From an uncultured Colwellia sp. (GTDB lineage: Bacteria > Pseudomonadota > Gammaproteobacteria > Enterobacterales > Alteromonadaceae), in assembly GCA_913058245.1 (NCBI GenBank), contig CAJXQJ010000004.1, forward strand, positions 1 to 64,000: 64,000 nt of DNA, given 5' to 3'. Of the stretch, positions 15,874-25,884 are shown piece by piece. A program made the position numbers and the translations under genes. Each line of letters begins with the position of its first letter. Within the stretch, counting starts at the first letter, position 1. The notes below the pieces were generated by a model. The model made no database searches. It saw only the letters and a list, made by a program, of their open reading frames with translations, and was not told where the DNA came from.

Positions 15874-18508
15874 TAATGTTTATCACCAAGCAAAATCTAT
15901 TTTTATCGATAGCCTTTCTTTGGATAAAGAACAGCTCAATGAGATAATAAAACAACGCTGTGGTGATAATGTAACACTATATGAAAGGGTTATGGAGTTG
16001 CATCACCAAGATCTAAAACATAGTAAATCAACACTAGCAACGGAAAATAGCGTTTCTCAAAATTTATTCAAAACAAACTTTATTGACCCTCTTCAGCAAA
16101 CCTTCGGAAACTATCAAATTATTGATTTAATTGGATGTGGAGGTATGGGAGATGTATTTTTAGCTTCTCGTAGTGACGGGGAGTATCGAAAGAACGTAGC
16201 AATTAAGGTCGGAACATTTCAGTTGCAATCAGATCTTCATCAATCTCGTTTTTTATTAGAACGACAGTTATTTGCAGGCTTAGAGCACCCAGCCATTTGC
16301 AGAATGCTCGATGGAGGAACAACAGATTACGGTACGCCATATATTATAATGGAATTTATTGATGGCATGCCTATTACCGAATATTGTAATGAGCAGGAGC
16401 TTTCAACAAATGAGCGAATCAATCTTTTCCTAAAAGTTTGTGATGGCATTCAGTTTGCCCACTCACACTCCATTATACACAGAGACATCAAGCCAGCTAA
16501 TATTTTAGTAAATAAGCAAGGAGAGCCTAAAATAATTGATTTTGGCATAGCCAGCTTAGATACACCTTCCAGCCAGGGCGATGAGGGTAGTAACACCCCG
16601 AAAATGTTTACACCTAACTTTGCTAGCCCCGAACAAATCAAAGGTCTGAAGCTATCAACAGGGTCAGACATTTACTCACTAGGCGTAACTTTATACGAAT
16701 TACTCACTAAAAAGCGACCATTTGAATTATCCTCGCTGCAGCCGAATGAGTATGATAAAGAGCTAAAAAAAGAACATTCATATATCGGCGAAGATTATAA
16801 AAAAAGTTGGCTAAAGAGAAAGTTAAGAAACAAGAACTTCCGATTAGAAGACGTTAATGCAATAGTCACTAAAGCTATGTCTTATGATGTCTCAAAACGC
16901 TATCAATCCGTTACTCAATTAAGAAGTGATTTACAGTGTTTTCTTAATCATCAACCAGTTTCGGTTAACCCTCCAGGTCTTTTCCATCGTTTCAGTTTAT
17001 GGAGGCTTCGACATAAATTTGCCAGCCTGATGTTAATATTTAGTGCAATACTAGTTATATTTTCTTTTACGTTGCTTACATTTAAAAACAACCAGTTAGC
17101 GACAGAAAGAGATATTGCCAATACGCAATCATTACGCGCACAAGCAATTAGTTCATTACTAACTAGCGCATTTAAGCAAGTAGACCCATATAATGCAAAT
17201 GGTCAATCAAAGTCTGCACAAGAGGTATTGGTTGTAGCAAGTCAGCAATTAGTTGAAAAAGAATTTTCTCCAGAATTAGAAAGTAGCCTACACAACACTT
17301 TAGGTGAAGTTTTTTTAAATATGTCTAGCTACTCTGAAGCTAAGCAGCATTTTAATAAGGTATTGTCGATAATAAATTCGTCCGACTTTAGTCAAAAATA
17401 TTCCTCTATAGGCACTACATTAACATCACTTGGTTTCACTGAACTGGGTCTAGGAAACATTGAAAGCGCCCAACATTTTGCCGAAAAAGCATTAGCCGTA
17501 GCACCGCAAAGTACAAATCCTACTTTATTAGCCAATATAAATTACTTACAGGGTAGAATTTATCAACATCAAGCGAAATGGGAAGAAGCTATCAGTTCGC
17601 ATATCAAGGCAAATAGTTTATACATTGCTTCAACCTCCCAAATTGAAAGCTCTACATTACAAAACAATATTTTTTTAGCTAAGGCACAAATAAGTAATCG
17701 AAGCTATGCTGTAGCTGAAAAGCTATTATTGAAATTACGTGTGCAATTAACAGAGAAAAGACTAACAATGTCGCCAGATTTTGCAGAGGTTGAAGCTGCA
17801 ATGGCTTTACTTTACTGGTTTCAAGATCGTTGGCTAGAGTCAGAAGTTCTTTTAGAGAGACAATTAACTCGAGTAACTAAGCTCTACGGAATGTTCTCTG
17901 ACCTCCATGCTGATACAGCAGGTATGATGGCCATGACTAAACTACAACTAGCTAAAACAGATGATGCACAGAAGTATCATAAACTAGCAATCGAAATAAC
18001 AACCCAAAAATATGGTGACGAACATGTAAAATTGATAGGGCTTTTAATTAATTACGGTAATTTACTGCAAAACTTAGAAAAATATTCCGCAGCAGAACCA
18101 ATATTAAAGCAAGCATTAGCTTTATCAACAGCGCATCACGGAAGAAACCATGACACGACTGGTTACGCTAAATGGACATTAGGGATTATTACAGGCCGAT
18201 TAAAAGACTTGGAAAAGAGCATTTTTCTAATGAAAGAAGCGGAGCAACTTTTCCAAGCTAAGTACGATAAAGCTGAATACCCAATAGCTGAGATTAAGTT
18301 ATCAATCGGGGTAGCACTACTTTATAGCCAAAAATTTCTCCACGCCGAGCAGTATCTATTAGCATGTATAGAGCTAAATATTCAACGGGAGAATGTAAAT
18401 AAAAAAATGTTAAAGCAAAGTATCAAATATCTTAAACAAATTTACACACAAATCAGCCAACCAGAAAAGATCGGTTCTGTTGAACAATTAGTGAGTGATT
18501 TTATTTAA
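15854..18508 (+). CDS. Membrane Ser/Thr protein kinase with TPR sensor domain
   Basis: An 884-residue Hanks-type kinase. An N-terminal lead-in (about 1-85) is followed by the kinase domain (about 88-375): glycine loop IGCGGMGDVF, VAIKV lysine, HRDIKPANIL catalytic loop, DFGIAS and ASPEQIKG, so all key residues are present. One membrane helix follows (about 392-412, MLIFSAILVIFSFTLLTF). The C-terminal ~440 residues contain tetratricopeptide repeats (for example LHNTLGEVFLNMSSYSEAKQ, YSAAEPILKQALALS) and probably lie in the periplasm as a ligand- or protein-sensing part. The start overlaps the sigma gene; a second ATG four codons later is possible. The pair should form a sense-and-transcribe module. 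Confidence 0.9.
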   Translation: MKLHMLDNVYHQAKSIFIDSLSLDKEQLNEIIKQRCGDNVTLYERVMELHHQDLKHSKSTLATENSVSQNLFKTNFIDPLQQTFGNYQIIDLIGCGGMGDVFLASRSDGEYRKNVAIKVGTFQLQSDLHQSRFLLERQLFAGLEHPAICRMLDGGTTDYGTPYIIMEFIDGMPITEYCNEQELSTNERINLFLKVCDGIQFAHSHSIIHRDIKPANILVNKQGEPKIIDFGIASLDTPSSQGDEGSNTPKMFTPNFASPEQIKGLKLSTGSDIYSLGVTLYELLTKKRPFELSSLQPNEYDKELKKEHSYIGEDYKKSWLKRKLRNKNFRLEDVNAIVTKAMSYDVSKRYQSVTQLRSDLQCFLNHQPVSVNPPGLFHRFSLWRLRHKFASLMLIFSAILVIFSFTLLTFKNNQLATERDIANTQSLRAQAISSLLTSAFKQVDPYNANGQSKSAQEVLVVASQQLVEKEFSPELESSLHNTLGEVFLNMSSYSEAKQHFNKVLSIINSSDFSQKYSSIGTTLTSLGFTELGLGNIESAQHFAEKALAVAPQSTNPTLLANINYLQGRIYQHQAKWEEAISSHIKANSLYIASTSQIESSTLQNNIFLAKAQISNRSYAVAEKLLLKLRVQLTEKRLTMSPDFAEVEAAMALLYWFQDRWLESEVLLERQLTRVTKLYGMFSDLHADTAGMMAMTKLQLAKTDDAQKYHKLAIEITTQKYGDEHVKLIGLLINYGNLLQNLEKYSAAEPILKQALALSTAHHGRNHDTTGYAKWTLGIITGRLKDLEKSIFLMKEAEQLFQAKYDKAEYPIAEIKLSIGVALLYSQKFLHAEQYLLACIELNIQRENVNKKMLKQSIKYLKQIYTQISQPEKIGSVEQLVSDFI

Positions 18509-18557
18509 TTCTCCCAAACATTATTTTTAAAGTATTAATACAGCTTGTAGTTCATTT

Positions 18558-19697
18558 TTATTGACGCTTTGTACCATTAAATACACCAAGGTTAGGCGAA
18601 TCATATGTAACATACGCTATATTACCATGTTCATCTCGGCTAAAAGTAACCTTTAACCCAGGAACCATTTTACTAAAAAATTGAGTTTCAGTCGTCGGAT
18701 ACATTTCAAAACCATTATTCCCAGTAATAGCCGCAACTAACATTTCTCCCTTTGCGGTTATCGTCATACTCAATCCAGGAAAGAAGTCATAAACCCCTAG
18801 AAAATCCTGTTGAACTGAAGATGATATCTTAATAGCTTTAACATCACTAAACACATGACGTAACCCTTTATTAAAAGAAGGCGCTACCATTGTATTATGT
18901 GCTTCTCCTTCAATTTCACGATCTTCTATTAATAAATTTGGATAATTGCGAGATTCCAATGTGGTTACTAAACCATTAAATGGTGCTTTAGTTGTTTCAA
19001 CACTTTCTAACTCTCCAACACTTAAAAATAACCGAGTTTGCAGATCACTATTAGCGGCAGCGTACTTTGCCTCTTCTTCAAATATCATATAGTCATCCCA
19101 AGGTAAGTAAGGAGAAGAAACAATATAGTTGTCGAACATTTCGCCATGATTAAACATAGTGTCTAAAGCAAATAAACCACTTAGTGACCATGAAACTAAA
19201 GTTTCATGTGACTGATCAATATTAAGTTTTCGATTTACACGTGGCATCAATTCGTAGGTTAGCATAGAACGAAAATTATCGGCCCCACCAGAGTTTTGAA
19301 CATCTGCAACTTCTGTCGGTGAGTAATCTCGTATGCGTTTAACACCATCAGGATCGCTATCCATATAGCCTATACCAATAATAATAGTATCCGGCAATAA
19401 GGTATTAAATGCATTTACATGGTCTAATGTATAGACAAAATAATCCGCATCTAAAACATAAGAAACAGGATAGCCACCTACTTTATTTTTATCGTAATTC
19501 TCTGGTAATAGTACATAAATTTTAAAAGTTTCATCAACATATTGTGATTTCAATTTACGTTGAAATCCTTCAGGGTAAACCAATTGTCGTTTTTTATGCT
19601 TTTGTTTAAACATACGCTTTTCTGTTGAAAAGTCTAAAGCCTGAACCGTTGGCAGCGTACTCGCAAAAAAAGCAATAATAATTATGATGTATTTCAT
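18558..19697 (-). CDS. Exported alpha/beta-hydrolase esterase
   Basis: A 379-residue protein with a Sec signal peptide (about 1-20, ending TVQA) and a putative-esterase (Fes/esterase D-like) domain at about 45-285. The nucleophile motif reads SWSLSG (near residue 170), the acid is probably within the VGELES region, and the His lies in EGEAHNTM (near 268). A C-terminal ~80-residue extension (about 300-379) resembles the small beta domain found after such esterases. Relatives hydrolyse siderophore or acyl esters. The gene lies just downstream of a TonB-dependent receptor on the same strand, with a terminator between. The substrate is unknown. Confidence 0.75.
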   Translation of the reverse strand: MKYIIIIIAFFASTLPTVQALDFSTEKRMFKQKHKKRQLVYPEGFQRKLKSQYVDETFKIYVLLPENYDKNKVGGYPVSYVLDADYFVYTLDHVNAFNTLLPDTIIIGIGYMDSDPDGVKRIRDYSPTEVADVQNSGGADNFRSMLTYELMPRVNRKLNIDQSHETLVSWSLSGLFALDTMFNHGEMFDNYIVSSPYLPWDDYMIFEEEAKYAAANSDLQTRLFLSVGELESVETTKAPFNGLVTTLESRNYPNLLIEDREIEGEAHNTMVAPSFNKGLRHVFSDVKAIKISSSVQQDFLGVYDFFPGLSMTITAKGEMLVAAITGNNGFEMYPTTETQFFSKMVPGLKVTFSRDEHGNIAYVTYDSPNLGVFNGTKRQ

Positions 19698-19839
19698 TTT
19701 TCTTCTCCTAGTTACAAATAATTATGTTTTGTTAGAACAATTTCATTACTCGTAAAATAAGAAAAAAAAGGGTCAATTTTTTATAATTTATTTTTTATCA
19801 GTTAAATAAGAACGTAAAAAATTTAGCACATTCATATAT

Positions 19840-19872
19840 AAAAAAGGCTCTTAATTGAATAAGAGCCTTCTG
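19840..19872 (-). terminator. Terminator after the TonB-dependent receptor
   Basis: A perfect 10-bp stem, AAGGCTCTTA/TAAGAGCCTT, with a 6-base loop. On the minus strand it is followed by a T-run, so it ends transcription of the receptor gene and separates it from the esterase gene. Confidence 0.85.
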
Positions 19873-19901
19873 CTAATTAGAGCTTTAAATCAAAAGTTTA
19901 T

Positions 19902-22559
19902 TTAGAATTTGTAACTTGCTTTTAGATATACAAAGCGACCTTGAGCATTATGGGTGCTATTCACATACCCCATAAAGTCATGATATGTAAAAGGAGGTTC
20001 TTCATTAAAGAGGTTCGTTGCTCCTATACTTAATGTTGTGTTTTCTATACCAATATAATTAACAACAGTATCAACGGTTAGCATCGAATCTATATCAGAT
20101 AATGTAACTGTTTCAATAACGTTACCATCTGTATCTTTGATAGTTTGAATACGTACAGAGTTATCCTGTTTAAATGAGCCTATATAGTTTAAAGCAAGGC
20201 TTGCATTCCAATCATCTTTAATCCAATTGGTATTAAACGTCCAACGAACTTCTGGCTGCTCAAAATCACCTTCTTGGGTATCTATACGCATACTACCATC
20301 AGCATTTGGACGTGCATCTTCATAAGATAAAACATAGTTTACAACATAAGAAAACTTGAACTCTCCCATTTCCGTATCTAAACCATAGTTCGCTTCAATA
20401 TCCAATCCAGATGTCGTGATATTTCCAATATTTTCAAATTGGTCGAAGATGCGAACAACTTCTCCAGGATCACCGGAAATATTCGAAGGTAAACGTTCAA
20501 CAACACTTGGATCATTACCTAATGTACTAAACTTAAATTGAGTATCCTTGGTAATAACATTTTCAATATCATAGTCATAATAATCAACTGAAAAATCGAA
20601 GTTATCTGTTACTTCATAAATCACACCTAAATTATAACTTGTCGATTCTTCAGGCCCTAAATCCGCATTACCTGATAAAACAGCAGTATATTCTTGAGGT
20701 TCACAGGCTTTATTAATATTACCTACGGCATTACAGCGTACTGTATCAACTAAGTTAGGAGATTCATCAGTATTTCCTAAACCAATTTGGTGCAATGACG
20801 GTGCTCTAAATGCTGTACCGTACGAGCCACGTAAAGAAAGCGACTCTGTTGGCTGCCATATAAATGCGAGTTTTGGATCGGTTGTCGTGCCAAAGTCACT
20901 GTAATCTTCATGACGCAACGCAACCTGTACTTCTAAAGTATCAAGTACCGGAATTGCGAGTTCTGCAAATATTGAAGTATTATCACGTGAGCCATTAGCT
21001 TGTGTAGCTTCAGTACCAAACACCTCCCCACGCAAAAATTGGTCATCAGGGTTATCACTAATGCTTTCTTCACGGTATTCAAAACCTACAGCCAAGCCAA
21101 GGTCACCATGCTCCATCTCTGTTAGTGCCCCACTTAATTTAGCATCAAATGACTTGCTCGTGGATTTACCAATACGTGAAGTTGTAGTTTCAATGAAGTC
21201 TAGAGCTTTTTGAGTATTTGTCGACGGTTCAAATGGATTCCATAAGCCACTATCGATCGCCTCTTGTACTCTGCGAGAGTTAGGGAAACCATTTACACCT
21301 CGTTCAGTTGACTCACTCTTAATATAATTATATGCAACTTCCCAGCTCCACTCGTTTAGCTCACCTTGCAAACCAATAATTGAACGATAGTAATCTGACG
21401 TAACACGCTTTTCACGATTGCCTATATCAACCATTCGTCTGCGCATGGTTAAGTCTTGTTGATAAAACTCATGATCAGGCATATCAGCAAATGGGTGATT
21501 AACATTATCACCAGACATAAAGAGTTCATTAAAACTTGGGCTACCAGCACCACGAATGGTTGTTTTTGAATGTTGTCCATTTAACTCAGCAAAGCCACGT
21601 AAATTGTCATTGATTTCATACTTGCCCATATAAATAAAACTTGCGCGCTCAGTTGCTGGAACGGAAGTCATCACAGGGGCGTAATCATAGCGACATAGCG
21701 TACCTACAATATCCTCTGGTGCACAAACATCATTACCAAAAGTATCAGGAATTCTATTTGTTGGATCTGATTTCAAAGCAATTGTACCCGGAAAACCTGA
21801 TGAGCTTCTAAAATCAGTTGCAAAACGGTCATTTGGTCTAAGTGCCGATTGATTAGCTGACTTTGAATAATCACGGTCACCATAAAGTATTTCTTCACGA
21901 TCAAAATAATCTAAAGCAAAAGTATGACTAGTTTTTTCGGTAGAATTGCCCCAAACAAGGCTGATATTTTTTTCTTCACCCCCACCGTCTGCTGTGTCAC
22001 CTATTTTGGCGGAAACTTCGGCACCATCAACATCATCTCTTAAAACAATATTAATTACCCCAGCAACAGCATCGGAACCATAAGTTGCGGAAGCACCATC
22101 TTTTAAAATATCCACACGCTTAATAGCTGCCAGCGGAATATTATTAATATCAACAAAGGCAGTATCAATGTTATTAGCAAATGGGGATACAGATACTCGT
22201 CTGCCATTGACCAATATTAACGTTGAATCCGCACCTAAACCTCGTAACGAAACACTTGAACCACCGTTACTGGTATTATCACTACTATTCCCTTGTGTTG
22301 AAAATGTGCCTTGCCCGGCCATCGGTAACTTAGTAAAGAGACCAATAAGATCCGTGACCCCAGTATTGGCAATATCTTCTGCACTCAGTGATGTTAATGG
22401 TGATGGACCTTCCATATCAGTTCTTTTGATATGTGAACCTGTCACTTCAATTCGCTCAACTTCTTCTTCGGCTGCATAAGTGGAGTAACTTTGTGACGTG
22501 ATCAGTGCGGTAGCGATACCTATGGCGAGAGTGTTCTTACGATTTTTAAAGACTTTCAT
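19902..22559 (-). CDS. TonB-dependent outer-membrane receptor
   Basis: An 885-residue protein with a signal peptide (about 1-29, ending STYA), a possible TonB box (VERIEVTGSHI, about 34-44), a plug domain (about 50-170; SVSLRGLGADSTLILVNGRR, GASATYGSDAVAGVINIVL) and a 22-strand barrel region (about 190-885). It ends in the C-terminal motif YLKASYKF with a terminal Phe. The short linker and the conserved NIDTAFVDINNIPLAAIKRV segment match the large receptor family that Alteromonadales use for oligosaccharides, peptides or siderophores. The substrate cannot be read from the sequence. The downstream esterase may act on the imported ligand. Confidence 0.9.
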   Translation of the reverse strand: MKVFKNRKNTLAIGIATALITSQSYSTYAAEEEVERIEVTGSHIKRTDMEGPSPLTSLSAEDIANTGVTDLIGLFTKLPMAGQGTFSTQGNSSDNTSNGGSSVSLRGLGADSTLILVNGRRVSVSPFANNIDTAFVDINNIPLAAIKRVDILKDGASATYGSDAVAGVINIVLRDDVDGAEVSAKIGDTADGGGEEKNISLVWGNSTEKTSHTFALDYFDREEILYGDRDYSKSANQSALRPNDRFATDFRSSSGFPGTIALKSDPTNRIPDTFGNDVCAPEDIVGTLCRYDYAPVMTSVPATERASFIYMGKYEINDNLRGFAELNGQHSKTTIRGAGSPSFNELFMSGDNVNHPFADMPDHEFYQQDLTMRRRMVDIGNREKRVTSDYYRSIIGLQGELNEWSWEVAYNYIKSESTERGVNGFPNSRRVQEAIDSGLWNPFEPSTNTQKALDFIETTTSRIGKSTSKSFDAKLSGALTEMEHGDLGLAVGFEYREESISDNPDDQFLRGEVFGTEATQANGSRDNTSIFAELAIPVLDTLEVQVALRHEDYSDFGTTTDPKLAFIWQPTESLSLRGSYGTAFRAPSLHQIGLGNTDESPNLVDTVRCNAVGNINKACEPQEYTAVLSGNADLGPEESTSYNLGVIYEVTDNFDFSVDYYDYDIENVITKDTQFKFSTLGNDPSVVERLPSNISGDPGEVVRIFDQFENIGNITTSGLDIEANYGLDTEMGEFKFSYVVNYVLSYEDARPNADGSMRIDTQEGDFEQPEVRWTFNTNWIKDDWNASLALNYIGSFKQDNSVRIQTIKDTDGNVIETVTLSDIDSMLTVDTVVNYIGIENTTLSIGATNLFNEEPPFTYHDFMGYVNSTHNAQGRFVYLKASYKF

Positions 22560-22800
22560 GTTTCCTTCCTTTTGCTTTTATATTTATTTGTTTTTTATAT
22601 TTTTTTATTCCATTTACAATACTTAATTACTGTTTAATTAAAACAAATCAGCAGGTTTTTATAACAAATAATGTTTAGCTTTAATAGAGAAGTTCAATAT
22701 GTTGCTTCACGAAAATGTAAACTTTTGTTAACCGAAGTTATTTATTCTACGAAATCATTCGGATATTTTAAATTAGGTGTTTGAAAGACTTTATTAATAA
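22560..22800. promoter_or_regulatory. Receptor promoter region
   Basis: AT-rich intergenic sequence upstream of the TonB-dependent receptor (minus strand), with AAGGAAGGAAA as a strong ribosome-binding site just before its ATG. No coding frame is supported. No operator was recognised. Confidence 0.4.
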
Positions 22801-22825
22801 AAAAGGAGCCATAAGGCTCCTTTAC
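22801..22825 (-). terminator. Terminator of the zinc-uptake-like operon
   Basis: The stem AAAGGAGCC/GGCTCCTTT with a 4-base loop is followed on the minus strand by a T-run. It lies 20 bp after the permease stop, so the operon ends here. Confidence 0.85.
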
Positions 22826-22845
22826 ATTCACTTATAAAGTAATAG

Positions 22846-23619
22846 TTAGGTTGCAGATTCTGCTTTCATAAACACTTTACTCGAAAGCCTAAATAGCACA
22901 GCACTTAATGCTAACGTAGTCACTATGGTTGCGCCACTAGGTAAGTCGAAGCTTGCGGATAAAAACAAACCGAAAACATAGCCAATAAGTCCAACGCCAT
23001 ACGCCCAAAGTAATACATATTTCCCCTGTAACTTATTAATTGCTAATGCAGGTAATATTAATGTACTAAATACAAGATAAACCCCAACCAATTCAACTGA
23101 CAAGGTAATAACTAGGGCAAACAATAAATAGAAAAAGGCTCCATTTAGTATTTTAGGCCTAATTACTATAAGTGCTAAAATGGCACTGTATACTACGGCT
23201 GGTAATAATAGCTGTTGCCAATTAACCCATAATATTTGCCCTGACATCAGTTGTTTAAGTAGTTCACCACCATGTGGGTCGTTAGACAGTAATAACATTG
23301 CCGCGACGGCGGAAAGAACATAAAAACAGCCTATCATAGCTTCTAGTTCTTCCTCCATGCGCTTGGCTAACCACGCAATAATGCCAGCGCCTGCCAAGGC
23401 AAATATTGCTGGCATCCAAATGTTTACATAGGCGAGTTCGGCAATGTCATGGTCCATACGTACAACAATCGCGCCTAAAGCCGCAATTTGTGCTATCGCT
23501 AAGTCAATAAAGATAATGCCTCGTTTTAGTACTTGTTTCCCTAAAACAACATGGGTAGAAAGTACTAATATGCCGGCAACAAACGCTGGTAGCAAAATCG
23601 TAAGTAGCTCATAATTCAT
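22846..23619 (-). CDS. Metal ABC transporter permease (ZnuB-like)
   Basis: A 257-residue inner-membrane permease of the ABC-3 family with about eight hydrophobic segments. The family signature is visible in the RGIIFIDLAIAQIAALGAIV stretch (about 33-52), and LVGVYLVFSTLILPALAI (about 176-193) matches the cytoplasmic-loop/helix region of ZnuB/MntB proteins. It starts 12 bp after the binding-protein gene. It should move Zn2+, or possibly Mn2+, into the cytoplasm. No ATP-binding subunit gene is present in the operon, and a terminator follows directly. Confidence 0.85.
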   Translation of the reverse strand: MNYELLTILLPAFVAGILVLSTHVVLGKQVLKRGIIFIDLAIAQIAALGAIVVRMDHDIAELAYVNIWMPAIFALAGAGIIAWLAKRMEEELEAMIGCFYVLSAVAAMLLLSNDPHGGELLKQLMSGQILWVNWQQLLLPAVVYSAILALIVIRPKILNGAFFYLLFALVITLSVELVGVYLVFSTLILPALAINKLQGKYVLLWAYGVGLIGYVFGLFLSASFDLPSGATIVTTLALSAVLFRLSSKVFMKAESAT

Positions 23620-23631
23620 TGCGATTACCTA

Positions 23632-24555
23632 TTACAGCTTTTTTAATTTTTCAACGCTATATTCTTGCGTCAATAACGTAAAAGCACTGTCGTATAAACT
23701 AAACAAGTCATCACTTTCTTCATTGCCACCAACAGATAACGGTAGCACCACAATAGGTAGGTTAGCTTTGTCAGCCAGCCACTTAGCACCACGTTTATCT
23801 TGATATGATGCGATAACAATCGCAGTAATATCACCTTGTTTAGCACGTTTTAAAAGCTTAGCTAAATGTCCACTTGTTGGTGGCAAACCTGGCTTAGGCT
23901 CTAAATCAGCAACTTGCTCAATACCTGCAAAATCAAATAGGTAACGAAAGCTTGAGTGATAGGCAATGACTTTCATGCCCTTTAATTTATCTGCCGAAGC
24001 TTGCCATTTTGACATGGACAACTGCCAACGTTTACTAAAGCTTTCAAGTTGCTGCTGATAGCTATTCGCTTGTTTAGCATCTAATTGAACAAGCTTAGCT
24101 GTTAATGCAGTTGCAATATCTAACATTCGCTGCGGAGAAAAGTGTAAATGCGGATTACCTAAGCTATGTACATCACCCATACTACGATCAACATTTGCCA
24201 CTTTGTCTAAAGTATCAACATGCTCTGCTGCAAAAAACAAACCTTTATCAGTACTTCGCACTTGCGCATTAGCAGCTTTCATTTGCAACATGGGCAACCA
24301 ACCAATTTCCAGCTCAGCACCAGCACAAATAACCAAATCGGCTTGGCGCATTTTAGCTATTAGGCTAGGACGTGCCTGGACCAAGTGCGGATCTTGCATA
24401 GCCGTTGTAGCCGAATATATTCTAGCCTCAGGTGCCAGTTCTTTAGCTAACGCGGCGTACTCTGGTTCGCATGCAAAAATATTCATTTGCGCTAGCACAC
24501 TATGGCTTAATGTGAGTAACGCACTACCTAAAATAAATTTAAAATTGATGCGCAC
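23632..24555 (-). CDS. Metal ABC transporter substrate-binding protein (ZnuA-like)
   Basis: A cluster-9 periplasmic binding protein of 307 residues from the GTG at 24555. Signal peptide about 1-23 (ending SVLA). Metal-ligand candidates are His in MQDPHLVQARPS (near 55), His in LGNPHLHFSPQRM (near 135), His in IAYHSSFRYLFDF (near 200) and the C-terminal Asp/Glu. There is no long His-rich loop, unlike E. coli ZnuA; the His-rich sequence of this operon sits in the outer-membrane protein instead. The GTG start overlaps the end of the preceding gene by 17 bp and has GGGGG upstream. A longer start (24579) is possible but would place residues before the signal peptide. Confidence 0.85.
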   Translation of the reverse strand: MRINFKFILGSALLTLSHSVLAQMNIFACEPEYAALAKELAPEARIYSATTAMQDPHLVQARPSLIAKMRQADLVICAGAELEIGWLPMLQMKAANAQVRSTDKGLFFAAEHVDTLDKVANVDRSMGDVHSLGNPHLHFSPQRMLDIATALTAKLVQLDAKQANSYQQQLESFSKRWQLSMSKWQASADKLKGMKVIAYHSSFRYLFDFAGIEQVADLEPKPGLPPTSGHLAKLLKRAKQGDITAIVIASYQDKRGAKWLADKANLPIVVLPLSVGGNEESDDLFSLYDSAFTLLTQEYSVEKLKKL

Positions 24556-25786
24556 TGTGAGCCCCCAAAGCCATAACATATTGTAAAGTTATCACATTAT
24601 CTTTTTCAGCATTTTCAAAACCAACATTACTTTGATGACTGAACTCTAATCGTACAGTCGAAAAATGGCTATTATGCCAAGCAATACTCAACTCAGTTTC
24701 TTTTAGTTCTTGTGAATCAAAATGTTCTTCATGTTGTAATTGGCTATCTAGCTCACCATAGCGTAAACCTGCAGACCAATTCGGTGAGAATTGATATACA
24801 CCACTAACATACCAGGCTTGATGATAATCTTTACCACCTTCGTCGTGATGTTCTTCTTCATCGTGATGATCTTCTTCCTCATGCTCATCGTGAAGTTCCG
24901 AAACCATAAAGTCATTCACTCGAAAGTATTCTGCGCTCAACGTTAAATGTTGATATTTATAGTTACCATTTGGTGCCCACTTGTAAACAAAGTCAGCGAC
25001 ATAGGTATTTTTACCAGTATAACTAGCTGAATGAGAGTGGCCATGCTCGTCTTCCGCATGCTCTTCTTCGTGATGGTCTTCTTCTTCATGCTCTTCTGGT
25101 GTTAATTGCCCATTTTCATTACGCAAGTAACTAAAACCTAACTGCCAAGAGCTTTCCGTACCAATATCACCGCCAAATTTAGTAAAAGCAGTATAAACAC
25201 CTGTCGTATCAAATTCACGCTCGCCATGTTCATCAGCTGCACGTAAACTATCGCCTGCAAAAACCTCTGCCCCCATAGTCCAATATATATCGGTTGGAGC
25301 TGTATAGCTTACTCGTAAACCGTCATCATAATAATGACCACCCAAAAAAGCTCGATACGCACTAGGGCGGCTCGTAAAAGCATCAGTGTGTAAGTGTTGG
25401 TTATTTAAATAACCAATATCAGATAGAAAACGACCTGCACGCACGGTAAAACCACTAGGCAATGCCATAGTTTGAATAAATGCTTCTTCAACGTTTACTT
25501 CGCTTTCTCCATCATGCGATTCAAACACCGTAGTTAACTTGCCATAGAACATATCATCAATACTGGCACTAAACGCCAACTCAGTTTCACCTAAACCAAA
25601 ACCTTCAGCACGTTCAGCCATGACACGATTTTCACTTTGATAGTAGCCATCTAAAATAGCACTAACCGTAGGATTAGAAAGCGTTGGTGTTTGCGCCTGT
25701 GATATTGCAGGATATAAGGCTGTTACTGCTAATGCCGCAGCAATTTTCGCAGATAAACGGGTCGGTAAAAATTGTTTGTTGTTCAT
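24539..25786 (-). CDS. His-rich outer-membrane beta-barrel protein of the zinc operon
   Basis: A 415-residue protein with a signal peptide (about 1-31, ending ISQA) and alternating aromatic strands typical of a porin-like barrel, ending VITLQYVMALGAHSAHQF. Two surface-loop-like insertions are almost pure His/Asp/Glu: EEHEEEDHHEEEHAEDEHGH (about 231-250) and EHEEEDHHDEEEHHDEGG (about 299-316). The gene is followed with overlap by the metal-binding-protein gene, so a role in binding or passing zinc across the outer membrane is likely. It has no TonB plug, so it is not ZnuD. The transport role is inferred from loops and context. Confidence 0.75.
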   Translation of the reverse strand: MNNKQFLPTRLSAKIAAALAVTALYPAISQAQTPTLSNPTVSAILDGYYQSENRVMAERAEGFGLGETELAFSASIDDMFYGKLTTVFESHDGESEVNVEEAFIQTMALPSGFTVRAGRFLSDIGYLNNQHLHTDAFTSRPSAYRAFLGGHYYDDGLRVSYTAPTDIYWTMGAEVFAGDSLRAADEHGEREFDTTGVYTAFTKFGGDIGTESSWQLGFSYLRNENGQLTPEEHEEEDHHEEEHAEDEHGHSHSASYTGKNTYVADFVYKWAPNGNYKYQHLTLSAEYFRVNDFMVSELHDEHEEEDHHDEEEHHDEGGKDYHQAWYVSGVYQFSPNWSAGLRYGELDSQLQHEEHFDSQELKETELSIAWHNSHFSTVRLEFSHQSNVGFENAEKDNVITLQYVMALGAHSAHQF

Positions 25787-25884
25787 TTCTTTAAATCTCT
25801 AAAATAAATTAAATACGACAACACAAACCATCTGCCAAATAGCAAATTAGGTATGTGGGAATACAAATTGTTAAATAATGAGTT

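Noticed and set aside
24539..25786. ZnuD-type TonB-dependent zinc receptor
   Set aside because: At 415 residues it is too short and has no plug domain or TonB box, so it was called a porin-like barrel.
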